DNA of 64,000 bases from Pseudomonas putida (GCF_002906855.1 NZ_MINI01000028.1:1550001-1614000); one strand, 5' to 3'. Shown: positions 29,180 through 39,182, numbered from the stretch's first letter. Notes: generated by a model from the letters alone, not told the origin. Numbers and translations: made by a program.

Positions 29180-30205
29180 ATGACTGAACAGCAACCTGTT
29201 GCAGTTCTGGGAGGCGGCAGCTTCGGCACCGCCGTGGCGAACCTGCTGGCCGAGAATGGCGTGCCGGTACGCCAATGGATGCGCGACCCCGAGCAGGCCG
29301 AGGCGATGCGGGTCAATCGCGAGAACCCGCGCTACCTCAAGGGTATCCGCCTGCAGGACGGGGTCGAGCCGGTCAACGACCTGCTGGCCACCTTGCAAGC
29401 CAGCGACCTGATTTTCGTCGCGCTGCCTTCGAGTGCCTTGCGCAGCGTGCTGGCGCCCCATGCCGAGCTGCTGCGTGGCAAATACCTGGTCAGCCTGACC
29501 AAGGGCATCGAAGCGCAGAGCTTCAAGCTGATGAGCCAGATCCTCGAGGAAATCGCCCCCGAAGCCCGCATCGGTGTGCTCTCCGGCCCCAACCTGGCTC
29601 GCGAGATTGCCGAGCATGCACTGACCGCCACCGTGGTCGCCAGTGAAGACGATGAGCTGTGCCAGCGCGTGCAGGCCGTGCTGCACGGGCGCACGTTCCG
29701 GGTCTACGCCAGCAGCGACCGTTTCGGCGTCGAGCTGGGCGGTGCGCTGAAGAACGTCTACGCCATCATTGCCGGCATGGCTGTGGCCCTGGGCATGGGC
29801 GAAAACACCAAGAGCATGCTGATCACCCGTGCGCTGGCCGAGATGACCCGCTTTGCCGTCAGCCAGGGTGCCAACCCCATGACGTTCCTGGGCCTGGCGG
29901 GTGTCGGTGACCTGATCGTCACCTGCTCGTCGCCCAAGAGCCGCAACTACCAGGTCGGCCACGCCCTGGGTCAGGGCCTGAGCCTGGAGCAGGCCGTCAG
30001 TCGCCTGGGCGAAGTGGCCGAAGGGGTCAATACGCTCAAGGTGCTCAAGGCCAAGGCCCAGCAAGTGCAGGTCTACATGCCGCTGGTGGCCGGCCTGCAC
30101 GCCATCCTGTTCGAAGGCTGCACGCTGAACCAGGTGATCGAGCAACTGATGCGCGCCGAGCCCAAGACCGACGTCGATTTCATTTCCATCAGTGGTTTCA
30201 ACTAA
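29180..30205 (+). CDS. gpsA: Glycerol-3-phosphate dehydrogenase (NAD(P)+)
   Basis: Cytosolic sn-glycerol-3-phosphate dehydrogenase, 341 aa, making glycerol-3-phosphate for phospholipid synthesis. The N-terminal nucleotide fold [20 protein letters not shown], the signature GPNLAREI, and the catalytic lysine in [15 protein letters not shown] are visible. ATG 29180 ([13 protein letters not shown]) is preferred to the TTG six bases upstream. It is followed by DUF4389 and sixA in what appears to be an operon. Confidence 0.97.
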   Translation: MTEQQPVAVLGGGSFGTAVANLLAENGVPVRQWMRDPEQAEAMRVNRENPRYLKGIRLQDGVEPVNDLLATLQASDLIFVALPSSALRSVLAPHAELLRGKYLVSLTKGIEAQSFKLMSQILEEIAPEARIGVLSGPNLAREIAEHALTATVVASEDDELCQRVQAVLHGRTFRVYASSDRFGVELGGALKNVYAIIAGMAVALGMGENTKSMLITRALAEMTRFAVSQGANPMTFLGLAGVGDLIVTCSSPKSRNYQVGHALGQGLSLEQAVSRLGEVAEGVNTLKVLKAKAQQVQVYMPLVAGLHAILFEGCTLNQVIEQLMRAEPKTDVDFISISGFN

Positions 30206-30220
30206 GCGAAGGAGCAGCAC

Positions 30221-30568
30221 ATGAACGATACCCCCGAGCGCGCCCAGCGCGAGTCGATCATCCTGCGGGTGCTGTGGATGCTGGTGTTCCTGGTGGTCTG
30301 GCAACTGGCCGAGCTGCTGCTCGGCGGCCTGGTACTGGTGCAGCTGATCTACCGCCTGGTGTATGGCGCACCGAGCGCCAGCCTGATGAACTTCGGTGAC
30401 AGCCTGAGCCAGTACCTGGCGCAGATTGGCCGTTTTGGTACCTTCCACACGGATCAGAAACCCTGGCCGTTCGCCGACTGGCCGGCAGCCCGTGCCCCGG
30501 AAGGCGAGGCGCCCCACGCCGTGGCCCCGGCACCGCACCCGGTACGTGACGAGGAGCCCAAGCTGTGA
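30221..30568 (+). CDS. DUF4389 family membrane protein
   Basis: A 115-aa protein with one long hydrophobic stretch (residues ~14-47, probably two short helices or a re-entrant segment), then a Pro/Ala-rich cytosolic tail. The block IILRVLWMLVFLVVWQLAE and the later NFGDSLSQYLAQIGRF are the DUF4389 pattern. Function unknown. It lies between gpsA (16 nt) and sixA (4-nt overlap), an arrangement I recall as common in Pseudomonas. Confidence 0.82.
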   Translation: MNDTPERAQRESIILRVLWMLVFLVVWQLAELLLGGLVLVQLIYRLVYGAPSASLMNFGDSLSQYLAQIGRFGTFHTDQKPWPFADWPAARAPEGEAPHAVAPAPHPVRDEEPKL

Positions 30569-31023
30569 AGCTGTGGGTGTTGCGCCACGGCGAGGCGGAG
30601 CCGCGCGCCAACACCGACGCTGAGCGGCGCCTGACCGGCCATGGCCGCGAGCAGGTGCTGCACAGCGCGGCCCGGCTGCTTGGCCAGCCGTTGCAGGCGA
30701 TCATCGCCAGCCCGTATGTGCGGGCACAGCAGACGGCGGCGCTGGTGCATGACACCCTGGGCTTCGCCGAGCCCGTTCGCACCGTGCCATGGCTGACACC
30801 TGAAAGCGACGTGCGGCAGGTGATCGGCGAGGTCGAACGCCTGGGCCTGGAGCATGTGTTGCTGGTCAGCCACCAGCCACTGGTGGGCTCGCTGGTCGGC
30901 ATGCTCGAGCATGGCCATGTTCAGCAACCGGCGCCCATGAGCACTGCCAGTCTGGCGGAGCTGGAAGGCGACTGGCCCCTGGCTGGGCTGATGACGTTGC
31001 GCGTGCTTAGTTCGCCAGAGTGA
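30565..31023 (+). CDS. sixA: Phosphohistidine phosphatase SixA
   Basis: A 152-aa histidine phosphatase. The N-terminal RHG motif (LWVLRHGEAEPRA, residues ~3-15), a second Arg in IASPYVRAQQTA and a His in LLVSHQPLVGSL make up the catalytic pocket. SixA removes phosphate from phosphohistidine (Hpt domains, and NPr of the nitrogen phosphotransferase system in E. coli). GTG 30565 is the start, overlapping the DUF4389 stop as GTGA. Confidence 0.93.
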   Translation: MKLWVLRHGEAEPRANTDAERRLTGHGREQVLHSAARLLGQPLQAIIASPYVRAQQTAALVHDTLGFAEPVRTVPWLTPESDVRQVIGEVERLGLEHVLLVSHQPLVGSLVGMLEHGHVQQPAPMSTASLAELEGDWPLAGLMTLRVLSSPE

Positions 31024-31029
31024 TCGGGA

Positions 31030-31053
31030 GCAACTGGCATTTTTGCCAGTTGC
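31030..31053 (+). terminator. Hairpin after sixA
   Basis: GCAACTGGCA (31030-31039), loop TTTT, TGCCAGTTGC (31044-31053): a perfect 10-bp stem 7 nt after the sixA stop. No T-run follows, so it may stabilise or attenuate rather than terminate. A further inverted repeat, GATCAAA (31064-31070)/TTTGATC (31088-31094), precedes the next gene. Confidence 0.45.
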
Positions 31054-31121
31054 CAGCCATTTGGATCAAACGGATGCTTGGCGCCAATTTGATCAGTAGA
31101 TGACAGGGCAGGGAGCGTTGA

Positions 31122-31508
31122 ATGAGCGGGTTGATGCACGAGCTGTTGCGCTCTCTGGATCTGCAGCCCACTATCGAAGCCGTACAGCGTGACAACCGTC
31201 TCGATTTCGCCCGGTACGCCCTGTTGCGCGAGGCCGCCGACGCCAAGTTCCATCACCTGATGGGCAGAGTGCGTAACACAGTCGAGCAGCGCCCCATGGA
31301 CAACCTGCTGGTCGAGCAGGACCTGCACGAACTGCAGCAGTCCTGCGTACGCATGTCCCACCTGCTGCAGACCAGCTGCCTGGCCCTGCGCCGGCTGCAA
31401 CTCGATGTCCGGGACCAACGCCTGGCCCGTGAGGCACTGGAAGGGCAGATTGCCTACATGCAAGCCTGCCTGCGCCGCTCGCTGGCCAGTTTCGACCAGT
31501 CGGCATGA
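31122..31508 (+). CDS. Hypothetical helical protein
   Basis: A 128-aa soluble protein that I do not recognise. It is predicted almost all helical; residues ~55-115 (VEQDLHELQQSCVRMSHLLQ and onward) show leucine-spaced heptads suggesting a coiled coil. No signal peptide and no membrane helix. The ribosome binding site GGGAG precedes ATG 31122, and codon use looks native. It lies 98 nt after sixA, behind a hairpin, and 92 nt before an alpha/beta hydrolase gene. Confidence 0.75.
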   Translation: MSGLMHELLRSLDLQPTIEAVQRDNRLDFARYALLREAADAKFHHLMGRVRNTVEQRPMDNLLVEQDLHELQQSCVRMSHLLQTSCLALRRLQLDVRDQRLAREALEGQIAYMQACLRRSLASFDQSA

Positions 31509-31600
31509 CCTGATTGCCCTTGGCGATGACATTTACAGACGTTGCCGAGTGCCGGCGCGATGCCGACAATGAGCCATCATCCCCGTCCGGACCAGGCGCC

Positions 31601-32392
31601 ATGTCGCAGCAGATCTTCTTCGCTCATGCCAACGGTTTTCCCTCGGCCACCTACGGCAAACTGTTCGCCGCCTTGGCGCCGGATTATCAGGTCAGTCATC
31701 TGGCCCAGCACGCCCATGACCCGCGCTTTCCGGTGGACGACAACTGGCAGCAGCTGGTCGACGAACTGCTGCATCACCTGGTGCAGCAGGCGGCGGCGCC
31801 GGTGTGGGGCGTCGGCCATTCGCTGGGCGGCGTGCTGCACCTGCACGCCGCCTTGCGCCGGCCCGAGTTGTACCGCGGCGTGGTGATGCTCGACTCACCG
31901 GTATTGACCCGCGCAGACCAGTGGCTGCTGCGCACCGCCAAGCGCTTTGGCTTCATCGACCGTATCACACCGGCCGGCCGTACCCTGGGGCGGCGTGAAG
32001 CCTTTGCCGACCGTGACAGCGCGCGCGCCTACTTTGCCAGCAAGTCGCTGTTCCGCCACTTTGACCCGGATTGCCTGGAAGCCTACCTCGAACATGGTCT
32101 GCAAGCGGATGTAGGAGGCTTGCGCCTGCGCTTCGACCCGGCCACGGAGATCAGCATCTACCGCAATATCCCGCACGCCAGCCCGGCGCCTGCACGCCAG
32201 TTGCAGGTGCCCTTGGCGATGGTACGTGGCGAGCGCAGCAACGTCATCCGCCGCCACCACGCACTGGCGGTGCGCGGCATGCCGCGGGGCGAATACCATA
32301 GTGTGCCGGGCGGGCACATGTTCCCGCTGGAACGGCCGACCGACACGGCCAGCCTGATCAAGGGCCTGTTCGATCGCTGGAGCCAGGCATGA
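31601..32392 (+). CDS. Alpha/beta hydrolase, first of a pair
   Basis: A 263-aa alpha/beta hydrolase. The oxyanion/start motif FFAHANGFPSATYGKLF (residues ~5-21), the nucleophile elbow GVGHSLGGVLHLH (Ser in G-H-S-L-G) and the C-terminal His in VPGGHMFPLE are visible. At the usual acid position (MVRGERSNV) Glu stands in place of Asp. ATG 31601 is preferred over upstream in-frame starts. It overlaps the next hydrolase gene by 4 nt. The substrate is unknown. Confidence 0.86.
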   Translation: MSQQIFFAHANGFPSATYGKLFAALAPDYQVSHLAQHAHDPRFPVDDNWQQLVDELLHHLVQQAAAPVWGVGHSLGGVLHLHAALRRPELYRGVVMLDSPVLTRADQWLLRTAKRFGFIDRITPAGRTLGRREAFADRDSARAYFASKSLFRHFDPDCLEAYLEHGLQADVGGLRLRFDPATEISIYRNIPHASPAPARQLQVPLAMVRGERSNVIRRHHALAVRGMPRGEYHSVPGGHMFPLERPTDTASLIKGLFDRWSQA

Positions 32393-33243
32393 GCACGCAG
32401 GTCGAGGAAGTGCGCCTGAGCCTGGGCCACATCGAGCTGGCCGCGCACCTGTTCGGCCCGGAGGATGGCCTGCCGGTGATCGCCCAGCACGGCTGGCTGG
32501 ACAACGCCAACAGCTTCTCCCGCCTGGCCCCGCAGTTGAAGGGCCTGCGCATCGTCGCCCTCGATCTGGCCGGGCACGGATACTCCGAGCATCGCCCATT
32601 GGGCGCGGGTTATGCCTTGGCCGATTACGCCCACGATGTGCTGCGGGTGGCCGAGCAACTGGGCTGGCAGCGTTTTGCCCTGCTCGGGCATTCGTTGGGC
32701 GCGATCATTTCGGTGCAACTGGCCGGCGCCTTGCCAGACCGGGTCAGCCACCTTGCCCTGATCGATGGTGTCATCCCCCCGACCGGCGCCGAGCAGGATG
32801 CCGGTGAGCGCCTGGGCATGGCCCTGCAGGCCCAATTGCGCCTCGATGGCAAGCGCAAGTCCGTTTACCCGACCCTGGAAGAGGGCGTGCAGGCGCGCAT
32901 GAAGGGCATGGTCGCGGTCAGCCGCGAAGCCGCCGAGCGCCTGGCCCAGCGCGGCCTGATGCCGGTGCCCGGTGGTTACAGCTGGCGCAGCGACAGCCGT
33001 CTGACCCTTCCATCGCCGGTACGCCTGAGCCAGGGCCAGGCCATGGCCTACGTGCGGCGAGTGAGCTGCCCTGCCAGCCTGGTGGTGGCGGCCGACGGCA
33101 TGCTGGTGCGCCACACCGAACTGCTGGAGCAGCTACCCTTTGAGCAGACCGTGCTGCCCGGTGGGCATCACCTGCACCTGAACGACGAAGAGGGCGCGGC
33201 CCTTGTCGCAGACTGTTTCAATCGCTTCTTTGGCTTTGCTTGA
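32389..33243 (+). CDS. Alpha/beta hydrolase, second of a pair
   Basis: A 284-aa alpha/beta hydrolase. The motif AQHGWLDNANSFSRLAP, the nucleophile elbow LLGHSLGAIISVQLAG (Ser), Asp in VVAADGMLV and His in LPGGHHLHLND form a complete triad. Similar to the MEST/SERHL-like serine hydrolases. Coupled by ATGA to the upstream hydrolase. Together with the DUF4892 and permease genes it makes a tightly packed run to 35206. Confidence 0.87.
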   Translation: MSTQVEEVRLSLGHIELAAHLFGPEDGLPVIAQHGWLDNANSFSRLAPQLKGLRIVALDLAGHGYSEHRPLGAGYALADYAHDVLRVAEQLGWQRFALLGHSLGAIISVQLAGALPDRVSHLALIDGVIPPTGAEQDAGERLGMALQAQLRLDGKRKSVYPTLEEGVQARMKGMVAVSREAAERLAQRGLMPVPGGYSWRSDSRLTLPSPVRLSQGQAMAYVRRVSCPASLVVAADGMLVRHTELLEQLPFEQTVLPGGHHLHLNDEEGAALVADCFNRFFGFA

Positions 33244-33293
33244 CTTGCACCGGACAAGTGTCGAGGCTTGGCGGGTTGAACAGGGAGACAACC

Positions 33294-33356
33294 ATGCAAC
33301 TGCCAGACATCCTGGAGCTTCAACCCGGCGCGCCGCGCCGCTTGGGTCGCCGATGA
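33294..33356 (+). CDS. 20-codon ORF coupled to the DUF4892 gene
   Basis: ATG 33294 follows a good ribosome binding site (GGGAG, 33282-33286) and reads 20 codons, MQLPDILELQPGAPRRLGRR, to a TGA that overlaps the ATG of the next gene (ATGA, 33353-33356). The DUF4892 gene has no ribosome binding site of its own as good as this one. This fits a leader ORF whose translation delivers ribosomes to the downstream start. It could instead be a remnant of a longer gene start. Not verified as expressed. Confidence 0.5.
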   Translation: MQLPDILELQPGAPRRLGRR

Positions 33357-34147
33357 GCGCCCCCGTTTCCATGCGTACTGCCATCGCCACCTGCCTCGCA
33401 CTGGCCAGCCCCTTGCTGTGGGCCGGCAGCCTGCCCGTGCCTGTGGACGCCAAGGTGGTCGACCAGCGCCCGGCCGTGGAGCAGGAACGTGTCTACCCCA
33501 TGGGCCCGCTGCGCAAGATCAGTGGCCGCCTGCGTGTCGAAGACAAGATCGAAAGCCGTGGCCAGGTCAGTTCGGTCACCTACGAGCTGCCGGTCGAGCG
33601 CAGCGCCCGCGAAGCCTTCACCAGCGCCCGCGAGGCGCTGCAGCATGACGGTGGCTATCCGTTGTTCTGGTGCCAGGGCCGCGATTGCGGCGAAGGCAGC
33701 CTGTGGGCCAACGACGTGTTTGCCAATGCCCGGCTGAACGGCGGTGACGAGCAGCAGGCGTTCATCCTGCTGCGCCGCTCGGCCGAGGAGGCCGACACCC
33801 TGGTTGCACTGTACAGCGTCACCCGTGGCAACCGTCGCGCCTATCTGCATGTGGAAGAGTTCGTCGCCAGCAGCCCGCTGGGTGAGATACTGCCCACCGC
33901 CGCCACGGTGCTGCGCGAAATGCGTGACACCGGCAAGCTCGACTACCCTGACCTGGCTGCGCCGCAGGACAGCTGGGTGACCTTGCTGGCGCGCAGCCTG
34001 AACCTCGACAGCACCATGCGCGCGAGCCTGAGTGGCGTCCAGGCCGAGGCCTGGCGCGAGCAACTGGTGAAGGCAGGTGTGCGTGATGGCCGCCTCGAAG
34101 TCGGCAATGCACCCACCGATGGCCTGCACCTGGAACTGATTCGTTGA
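33353..34147 (+). CDS. DUF4892 domain exported protein
   Basis: A 264-aa protein with a signal peptide (about residues 1-26, ending LLWAGS). The DUF4892 pattern is visible: VEQERVYPMGPLRKISGRLR, then QHDGGYPLFWCQGRDCGEGSLWAN with two cysteines (about residues 109-114) that may form a disulphide, followed by LLRRSAEEADTLVALYSV. The C-terminal part resembles an OmpA-like fold edge but lacks the full motif. Function unknown; periplasmic. The start at 33353 is chosen because of the ATGA overlap; ATG 33371 is an alternative. The next gene begins directly after its stop. Confidence 0.8.
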   Translation: MSAPVSMRTAIATCLALASPLLWAGSLPVPVDAKVVDQRPAVEQERVYPMGPLRKISGRLRVEDKIESRGQVSSVTYELPVERSAREAFTSAREALQHDGGYPLFWCQGRDCGEGSLWANDVFANARLNGGDEQQAFILLRRSAEEADTLVALYSVTRGNRRAYLHVEEFVASSPLGEILPTAATVLREMRDTGKLDYPDLAAPQDSWVTLLARSLNLDSTMRASLSGVQAEAWREQLVKAGVRDGRLEVGNAPTDGLHLELIR

Positions 34148-35206
34148 GTGAGCGCCGCCATGGCCAATAATGACCGCCTGCTGATCCAGATTCTGCTGCT
34201 GGCGCTGCTGGGTGCCGCCCTGTGGGTCATGGCACCGTTCATCTCCGCGCTGCTGTGGGGGGCTATCCTGGCGTTCGCCAGCTGGCCGCTGATGCGCCTG
34301 CTGACGCGTGTGCTGGGGGGGCGTGAAACCCTGGCCGCCAGCCTGCTGACCACGGCCTGGATCCTGATCGTTGCCTTGCCGCTGGTGTGGCTGGGCTTCA
34401 ACCTGGCCGACCACATCCGCGACGCCACCGCCTTTGTGCGTGACGTGCAGGTCGATGGCCTGCCCGATGCACCTGACTGGCTGGGCGGCATTCCCTTCGT
34501 GGGCGAGCGCCTGGTCAGTTGGTGGCAATCCCTCGATCAGCAAGGCGCGGCTTTGCTGCAGTCGATAAAGCCGTACCTGGGGCAGGTCGGCAATTGGCTG
34601 CTGGCGCGCAGTGCGCAGATCGGCAGCGGAGTGCTGGAGCTGACCCTGAGCCTGGTGTTCGTGTTCTTCTTCTACCGTGACGGGCCGCGGTTGTCGGCTT
34701 TCGTGCTGCGGCTGCTGCACCGGTTGGTGGGCGAGCGGGCCGATTACTACCTGGAGCTGGTGGCCGGGACCGTCCAGCGGGTAGTAAACGGTGTGATTGG
34801 CACGGCGGCAGCCCAGGCGCTGCTGGCACTGATTGGTTTCCTGATTGCCGGAGTGCCTGGGGCAATCGTGCTGGGCCTGGTGACCTTCATGCTCAGCCTG
34901 ATCCCGATGGGGCCGCCATTGGCCTGGATCCCGGCGACGGGCTGGCTGGTGTGGAAGGGCGAATACGGCATGGCGGTATTCCTCGGTATCTGGGGCACCT
35001 TCGTCATCAGCGGCGTGGACAACGTGCTCAAACCGTACCTGATCAGCCGCGGCGGCAACCTGCCGCTGGTCATCGTGCTGCTGGGTGTGTTTGGTGGTTT
35101 GCTTGCCTTTGGCTTTATCGGCCTGTTCATCGGGCCGACCTTGTTGGCAGTCGGTTACAGCCTGCTGCTGGACTGGAGCCGTAACTCGGCGCAAACCCCA
35201 CAGTAA
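34148..35206 (+). CDS. AI-2E family transporter (YdiK-like)
   Basis: A 352-aa inner-membrane protein of the AI-2 exporter (AI-2E/UPF0118) superfamily with about 7-8 hydrophobic helices. The family block near residues 195-215 (VAGTVQRVVNGVIGTAAAQA) and the C-terminal GNLPLVIVLLGVFGGLLAFG are present. The superfamily includes exporters and Na+/H+ antiporters, so autoinducer-2 transport should not be assumed. GTG 34148 follows the DUF4892 stop with no gap; ATG 34160 is an equally possible start (348 aa). Confidence 0.85.
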   Translation: MSAAMANNDRLLIQILLLALLGAALWVMAPFISALLWGAILAFASWPLMRLLTRVLGGRETLAASLLTTAWILIVALPLVWLGFNLADHIRDATAFVRDVQVDGLPDAPDWLGGIPFVGERLVSWWQSLDQQGAALLQSIKPYLGQVGNWLLARSAQIGSGVLELTLSLVFVFFFYRDGPRLSAFVLRLLHRLVGERADYYLELVAGTVQRVVNGVIGTAAAQALLALIGFLIAGVPGAIVLGLVTFMLSLIPMGPPLAWIPATGWLVWKGEYGMAVFLGIWGTFVISGVDNVLKPYLISRGGNLPLVIVLLGVFGGLLAFGFIGLFIGPTLLAVGYSLLLDWSRNSAQTPQ

Positions 35207-35211
35207 GGCTG

Positions 35212-35230
35212 TTTTTACGCATTCTTTATA
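35212..35230 (+). promoter_or_regulatory. Candidate KdpE box upstream of kdpF
   Basis: TTTTTACGCATTCTTTATA lies 94-112 bp before kdpF. It resembles the T-rich tandem TTTATA/TTTACA elements bound by KdpE in E. coli. It is the only such T-rich tract in this GC-rich gap. Assigned by resemblance only. Confidence 0.4.
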
Positions 35231-35323
35231 GCCAGTCCCACCCTCTGGTCTCGTCCCTTTACGCCCATCCCTCAGACAATTCCCCCAAAGCGGCCCTGGC
35301 CGCACCACGGGGGAGTTCCACTC

Positions 35324-35413
35324 ATGTACATGCTCGACGGGTTGTCACTGCTGTTGGCAGTGGCCTTGGCGGTTTACCTGCTGGTAGCGCTGCTGCGCGC
35401 CGATCGCAGCTAG
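35324..35413 (+). CDS. kdpF: K+-transporting ATPase small subunit KdpF
   Basis: A 29-aa single-helix membrane peptide (MYMLDGLSLLLAVALAVYLL and a short basic C-terminus). KdpF stabilises the KdpABC complex. ATG 35324 follows GGGGGAG. It ends 9 nt before kdpA, its normal place, so the kdp operon is complete even though this gene is too short for most gene callers. Confidence 0.92.
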   Translation: MYMLDGLSLLLAVALAVYLLVALLRADRS

Positions 35414-35422
35414 GGAGCGGCC

Positions 35423-37117
35423 ATGCACAGTTACGATTACCTTTTGCTGCTGGCCTTCTTCGCCATTGTGCTGCTGCCAGCACCCTGGCTTGGGCGCTTT
35501 TATTACAAGGTCATGGAAGGGCAGCGCACCTGGCTGACGCCCGTGCTTGGCCCGGTTGAGCAGGGCTGCTACCGCCTGGCTGGCGTGCGCGCCGACCAGG
35601 AGCAGAACTGGAAGCAGTACATGCTGGCCCTGCTGGCCTTCAACCTGGCCGGCTTCCTGCTGCTGTTCAGCGTGCTCCTGCTGCAAGGCTACCTTCCACT
35701 CAACCCGCAGCACCTGCCTGGCCAAGAGTGGTCGCTGGCCTTCAACACAGCGGTGAGCTTCGTCACCAACACCAACTGGCAGGCCTACAGCGGTGAAGCG
35801 TCGGTCAGCTACCTGAGCCAGATGCTCGGACTGACCGTGCAGAACTTCGTCAGCGCTGCCACTGGCCTGGCCGTGCTGGTTGCGCTGTGCCGCGGCATCG
35901 CCCGCCGTTCTACCACCAGCTTGGGCAACTTCTGGGTCGACATGACCCGCGCTACCCTCTACGGCCTGCTGCCGCTGTGCTTGCTGCTGGCGCTGCTGCT
36001 GGTATGGCAGGGCGTGCCGCAGACCTTCGCCGACTACGCCCATGCCGTGACCCTGCAAGGCGCCGACCAGACCATCCCACTGGGCCCGGCCGCGAGCCAG
36101 ATCGCCATCAAGCAGCTGGGCACCAACGGTGGCGGCTTCTTCGGCGTCAACTCGGCTCACCCGTTCGAAAACCCCACGGCCTGGAGCAACCTGTTCGAGG
36201 TGGCCTCGATCATCCTGATCCCGGTGGCGCTGGTGTTCACCTTCGGGCACTACGTCAAGGACCTGCGCCAGAGCCGCGCCATCATCGCCTGTATGCTCGC
36301 GCTGTTCCTGCTGGGTGGCGGTACGGCGCTGTGGTCGGAATACCAGCCGAATACGGCGCTGGAAAGCGCCCAGGTGCAGCAGAGCGCGCCGATGGAAGGC
36401 AAGGAGAGCCGCTTCGGCACCACCGGCTCGGTGCTGTGGACCGTGACCACCACAGCGGCCTCCAATGGCTCGGTCAATGCCATGCACGACAGCCTCAACC
36501 CGCTGACCGGCATGGTCGCGATGGTCAACATGATGGTGGGTGAAGTGATCTTCGGCGGCGTCGGCGCCGGGCTCTACGGCATGCTGCTGTTCGTGCTGAT
36601 CGCCGTGTTCCTGGCCGGATTGATGATTGGCCGCACGCCAGAATACCTGGGCAAGAAGCTGCAAGCGCGGGAGGTGCAGCTGCTGGTGGCGACCTTGCTG
36701 GTGATGCCGGTGGGCGTGCTGGTGCTTGGCGCCATCGCCGCCAGCCTGCCAGGCCCGGCAGGTGCAGTGAGCAACCCGGGCGCCCACGGCTTCAGTCAGT
36801 TGCTGTACGCCTACACCTCAGGCACCGCCAACAATGGCTCGGCGTTCGCCGGGTTTGGCGCCAACACGGTGTATCACAACGTGATGATCGGCCTGGCCAT
36901 GCTGATCGGCCGCTTCGGCTACATCCTGCCGATCCTGGCCCTGGCCGGCAGCCTGGCGGCGAAGAAGAGCGTGCCCCAGGGCAGCAACAGCTTCCCCACC
37001 CATGGCCCGCTGTTCGCTTGCCTGTTGCTGGTGACAATCCTGCTGGTCGGTGGCCTGACCTTCCTGCCGACCCTGGCCCTCGGGCCAATCGCCGAACAAC
37101 TGAGCCTGGGTTTCTGA
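35423..37117 (+). CDS. kdpA: K+-transporting ATPase subunit A
   Basis: Potassium channel-like subunit of the high-affinity KdpFABC ATPase, 564 aa with about 10 membrane helices. The four selectivity-filter-like loops are visible: [41 protein letters not shown] and [16 protein letters not shown]. Length is typical. It is in the operon kdpFABC, 10 nt before kdpB. Confidence 0.97.
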   Translation: MHSYDYLLLLAFFAIVLLPAPWLGRFYYKVMEGQRTWLTPVLGPVEQGCYRLAGVRADQEQNWKQYMLALLAFNLAGFLLLFSVLLLQGYLPLNPQHLPGQEWSLAFNTAVSFVTNTNWQAYSGEASVSYLSQMLGLTVQNFVSAATGLAVLVALCRGIARRSTTSLGNFWVDMTRATLYGLLPLCLLLALLLVWQGVPQTFADYAHAVTLQGADQTIPLGPAASQIAIKQLGTNGGGFFGVNSAHPFENPTAWSNLFEVASIILIPVALVFTFGHYVKDLRQSRAIIACMLALFLLGGGTALWSEYQPNTALESAQVQQSAPMEGKESRFGTTGSVLWTVTTTAASNGSVNAMHDSLNPLTGMVAMVNMMVGEVIFGGVGAGLYGMLLFVLIAVFLAGLMIGRTPEYLGKKLQAREVQLLVATLLVMPVGVLVLGAIAASLPGPAGAVSNPGAHGFSQLLYAYTSGTANNGSAFAGFGANTVYHNVMIGLAMLIGRFGYILPILALAGSLAAKKSVPQGSNSFPTHGPLFACLLLVTILLVGGLTFLPTLALGPIAEQLSLGF

Positions 37118-37127
37118 GGAATCATCC

Positions 37128-39182
37128 ATGAACATGCCCATTCCTGAAGTGAAAGCCTCACACAGTGCCAAGGACCAGACCCGCTTTGCGGCCCTGTGGC
37201 GGCCGGCGCTGGTGCAGGCCTTCGTCAAGCTCGATCCGCGCCAGCTAAAACGGGCGCCGGTGATGCTGGTGGTCGCCCTGACGGCCATCCTCACCACCGC
37301 GCTGTGCTTCGCGCCTGGCAATGGCGTCAGCACCGGTGTTGCCGTGCAGATTGCCCTGTGGCTGTGGTTCACCGTGCTGTTCGCCAACTTTGCCGAGGCC
37401 CTCGCCGAGGGCCGTGGCAAGGCTCGCGCCGATAGCCTCAAGGCCGGTAGCCAGGGGCTGACGGCACAGCGCCGCAAACGCGATGGGAGTTTCGAGAGCG
37501 TCGCGGCCACGGCGCTGCGCAAAGACGATGTGGTGCGTGTGGTGGCTGGCGAGATGATCCCCGGCGACGGTGAGGTGCTCGAAGGTATCGCGGCGGTCAA
37601 CGAAGCGGCCATCACCGGCGAGTCCGCGCCGGTCATCCGTGAATCCGGCGGTGACCGCTCAGCCGTTACCGGCAACACCCGGCTGGTCTCCGACTGGCTG
37701 CTGATCCGCATCACCAGCAACCCCGGCGAGTCGACCCTGGACCGCATGATCGCCCTGGTCGAAGGCGCCAAGCGGCAGAAGACCCCCAACGAAATCGCCC
37801 TCGACATCCTGCTGATCGGTCTGACCCTGATCTTCCTGATCGTGGTGGTGACCCTGCAACCATTCGCCCATTTCGCCGGCGGCAGCCTGCCGCTGATCTT
37901 CCTCGCCGCGCTGCTGGTGACGCTGATCCCCACCACCATTGGCGGCCTGCTCTCGGCCATCGGCATCGCCGGCATGGACCGCCTGGTGCGCCTGAACGTG
38001 ATCGCCCGCTCCGGCCGCGCAGTGGAGGCGGCCGGCGACGTGCATACGTTGATGCTCGACAAGACCGGCACCATCACCTTCGGCAACCGCCGCTGCAGCG
38101 CCCTGCACGCGGCCCAGGGCGTGACCGCCAAGGAGCTGGGGGAGGGTGCCTTGCTCGCTTCGCTGGCCGACGACACTGCCGAGGGCAAGTCGATCGTCGA
38201 GTACCTGCGCCAGTTGCACGACTTCATCGAACCGTCAGCTGGGCAGTACCAGGCCATCGCCTTCAGCGCCGAGACGCGCCTGTCGGGCATCGACTTCCAG
38301 CAGCACCGCTATCGCAAGGGCGCCGTCGATGCCGTGCTGGCCTTCGTCGGTATGCAGCGCCTGGACCTGCCCACCGCATTGGCCCGTGAAGTTGAGAGGA
38401 TCGCACAGAGCGGCGGCACCCCGTTGCTGGTGTGCCTGGATAAACGCCTGCTCGGCGTGATCCACCTCAAGGACGTGGTCAAGCCGGGCATCCGCGAGCG
38501 TTTTGCCGAGCTGCGCAAGCTGGGCATCCGCACTGTGATGGTGACCGGTGACAACCCGCTGACCGCCGCAGCCATCGCGGCCGAGGCCGGCGTGGACGAT
38601 GTGCTCGCCGAAGCCACGCCGGAGAAGAAACTGGCACGCATCCGCCAGGAGCAGAACGACGGCCGCCTGGTGGCGATGTGCGGCGACGGCGCCAACGACG
38701 CCCCGGCGCTGGCCCAGGCAGACGTCGGCATGGCCATGAACGATGGAACCCAAGCGGCGCGCGAGGCGGCCAACATGGTCGACCTGGACAGCGACCCGAC
38801 CAAGCTGCTGGACGTGGTGCAGGTGGGCAAGGAGCTGCTGGTGACCCGCGGAGCGCTGACTACCTTCTCCATCGCCAATGACGTGGCCAAGTACTTCGCC
38901 ATCCTGCCGGCGCTGTTCGCTGCCATCTACCCGCAACTCGGCGTGCTCAACCTGATGCACCTGGCCAGCCCGCAGAGCGCGATCCTCTCGGCCATCGTGT
39001 TCAACGCGTTGATCATCATCGTGCTGATCCCGCTGGCACTGCGCGGTGTGCGTGTGCAGGCGGCGAGCGCGGCGCACCTGCTGCGGCGCAACCTGCTGAT
39101 CTACGGGCTGGGCGGCATCATCGTGCCGTTTGCCGGGATCAAGCTGATCGACCTGCTGCTCAATGCCTTGCACCTGGTCTGA
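37128..39182 (+). CDS. kdpB: K+-transporting P-type ATPase subunit B
   Basis: Catalytic P-type ATPase subunit, 684 aa. The phosphorylated aspartate is in [12 protein letters not shown] (D311). The TGES loop with the serine that is inhibited by phosphorylation in E. coli lies at 163-166, and [20 protein letters not shown] marks the hinge region. ATP hydrolysis here drives K+ uptake through KdpA. Confidence 0.98.
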   Translation: MNMPIPEVKASHSAKDQTRFAALWRPALVQAFVKLDPRQLKRAPVMLVVALTAILTTALCFAPGNGVSTGVAVQIALWLWFTVLFANFAEALAEGRGKARADSLKAGSQGLTAQRRKRDGSFESVAATALRKDDVVRVVAGEMIPGDGEVLEGIAAVNEAAITGESAPVIRESGGDRSAVTGNTRLVSDWLLIRITSNPGESTLDRMIALVEGAKRQKTPNEIALDILLIGLTLIFLIVVVTLQPFAHFAGGSLPLIFLAALLVTLIPTTIGGLLSAIGIAGMDRLVRLNVIARSGRAVEAAGDVHTLMLDKTGTITFGNRRCSALHAAQGVTAKELGEGALLASLADDTAEGKSIVEYLRQLHDFIEPSAGQYQAIAFSAETRLSGIDFQQHRYRKGAVDAVLAFVGMQRLDLPTALAREVERIAQSGGTPLLVCLDKRLLGVIHLKDVVKPGIRERFAELRKLGIRTVMVTGDNPLTAAAIAAEAGVDDVLAEATPEKKLARIRQEQNDGRLVAMCGDGANDAPALAQADVGMAMNDGTQAAREAANMVDLDSDPTKLLDVVQVGKELLVTRGALTTFSIANDVAKYFAILPALFAAIYPQLGVLNLMHLASPQSAILSAIVFNALIIIVLIPLALRGVRVQAASAAHLLRRNLLIYGLGGIIVPFAGIKLIDLLLNALHLV

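Noticed and set aside
38600..39000. Possible frameshift in kdpB
   Set aside because: The frame is intact across GDGANDAP and the C-terminal helices; length is normal.
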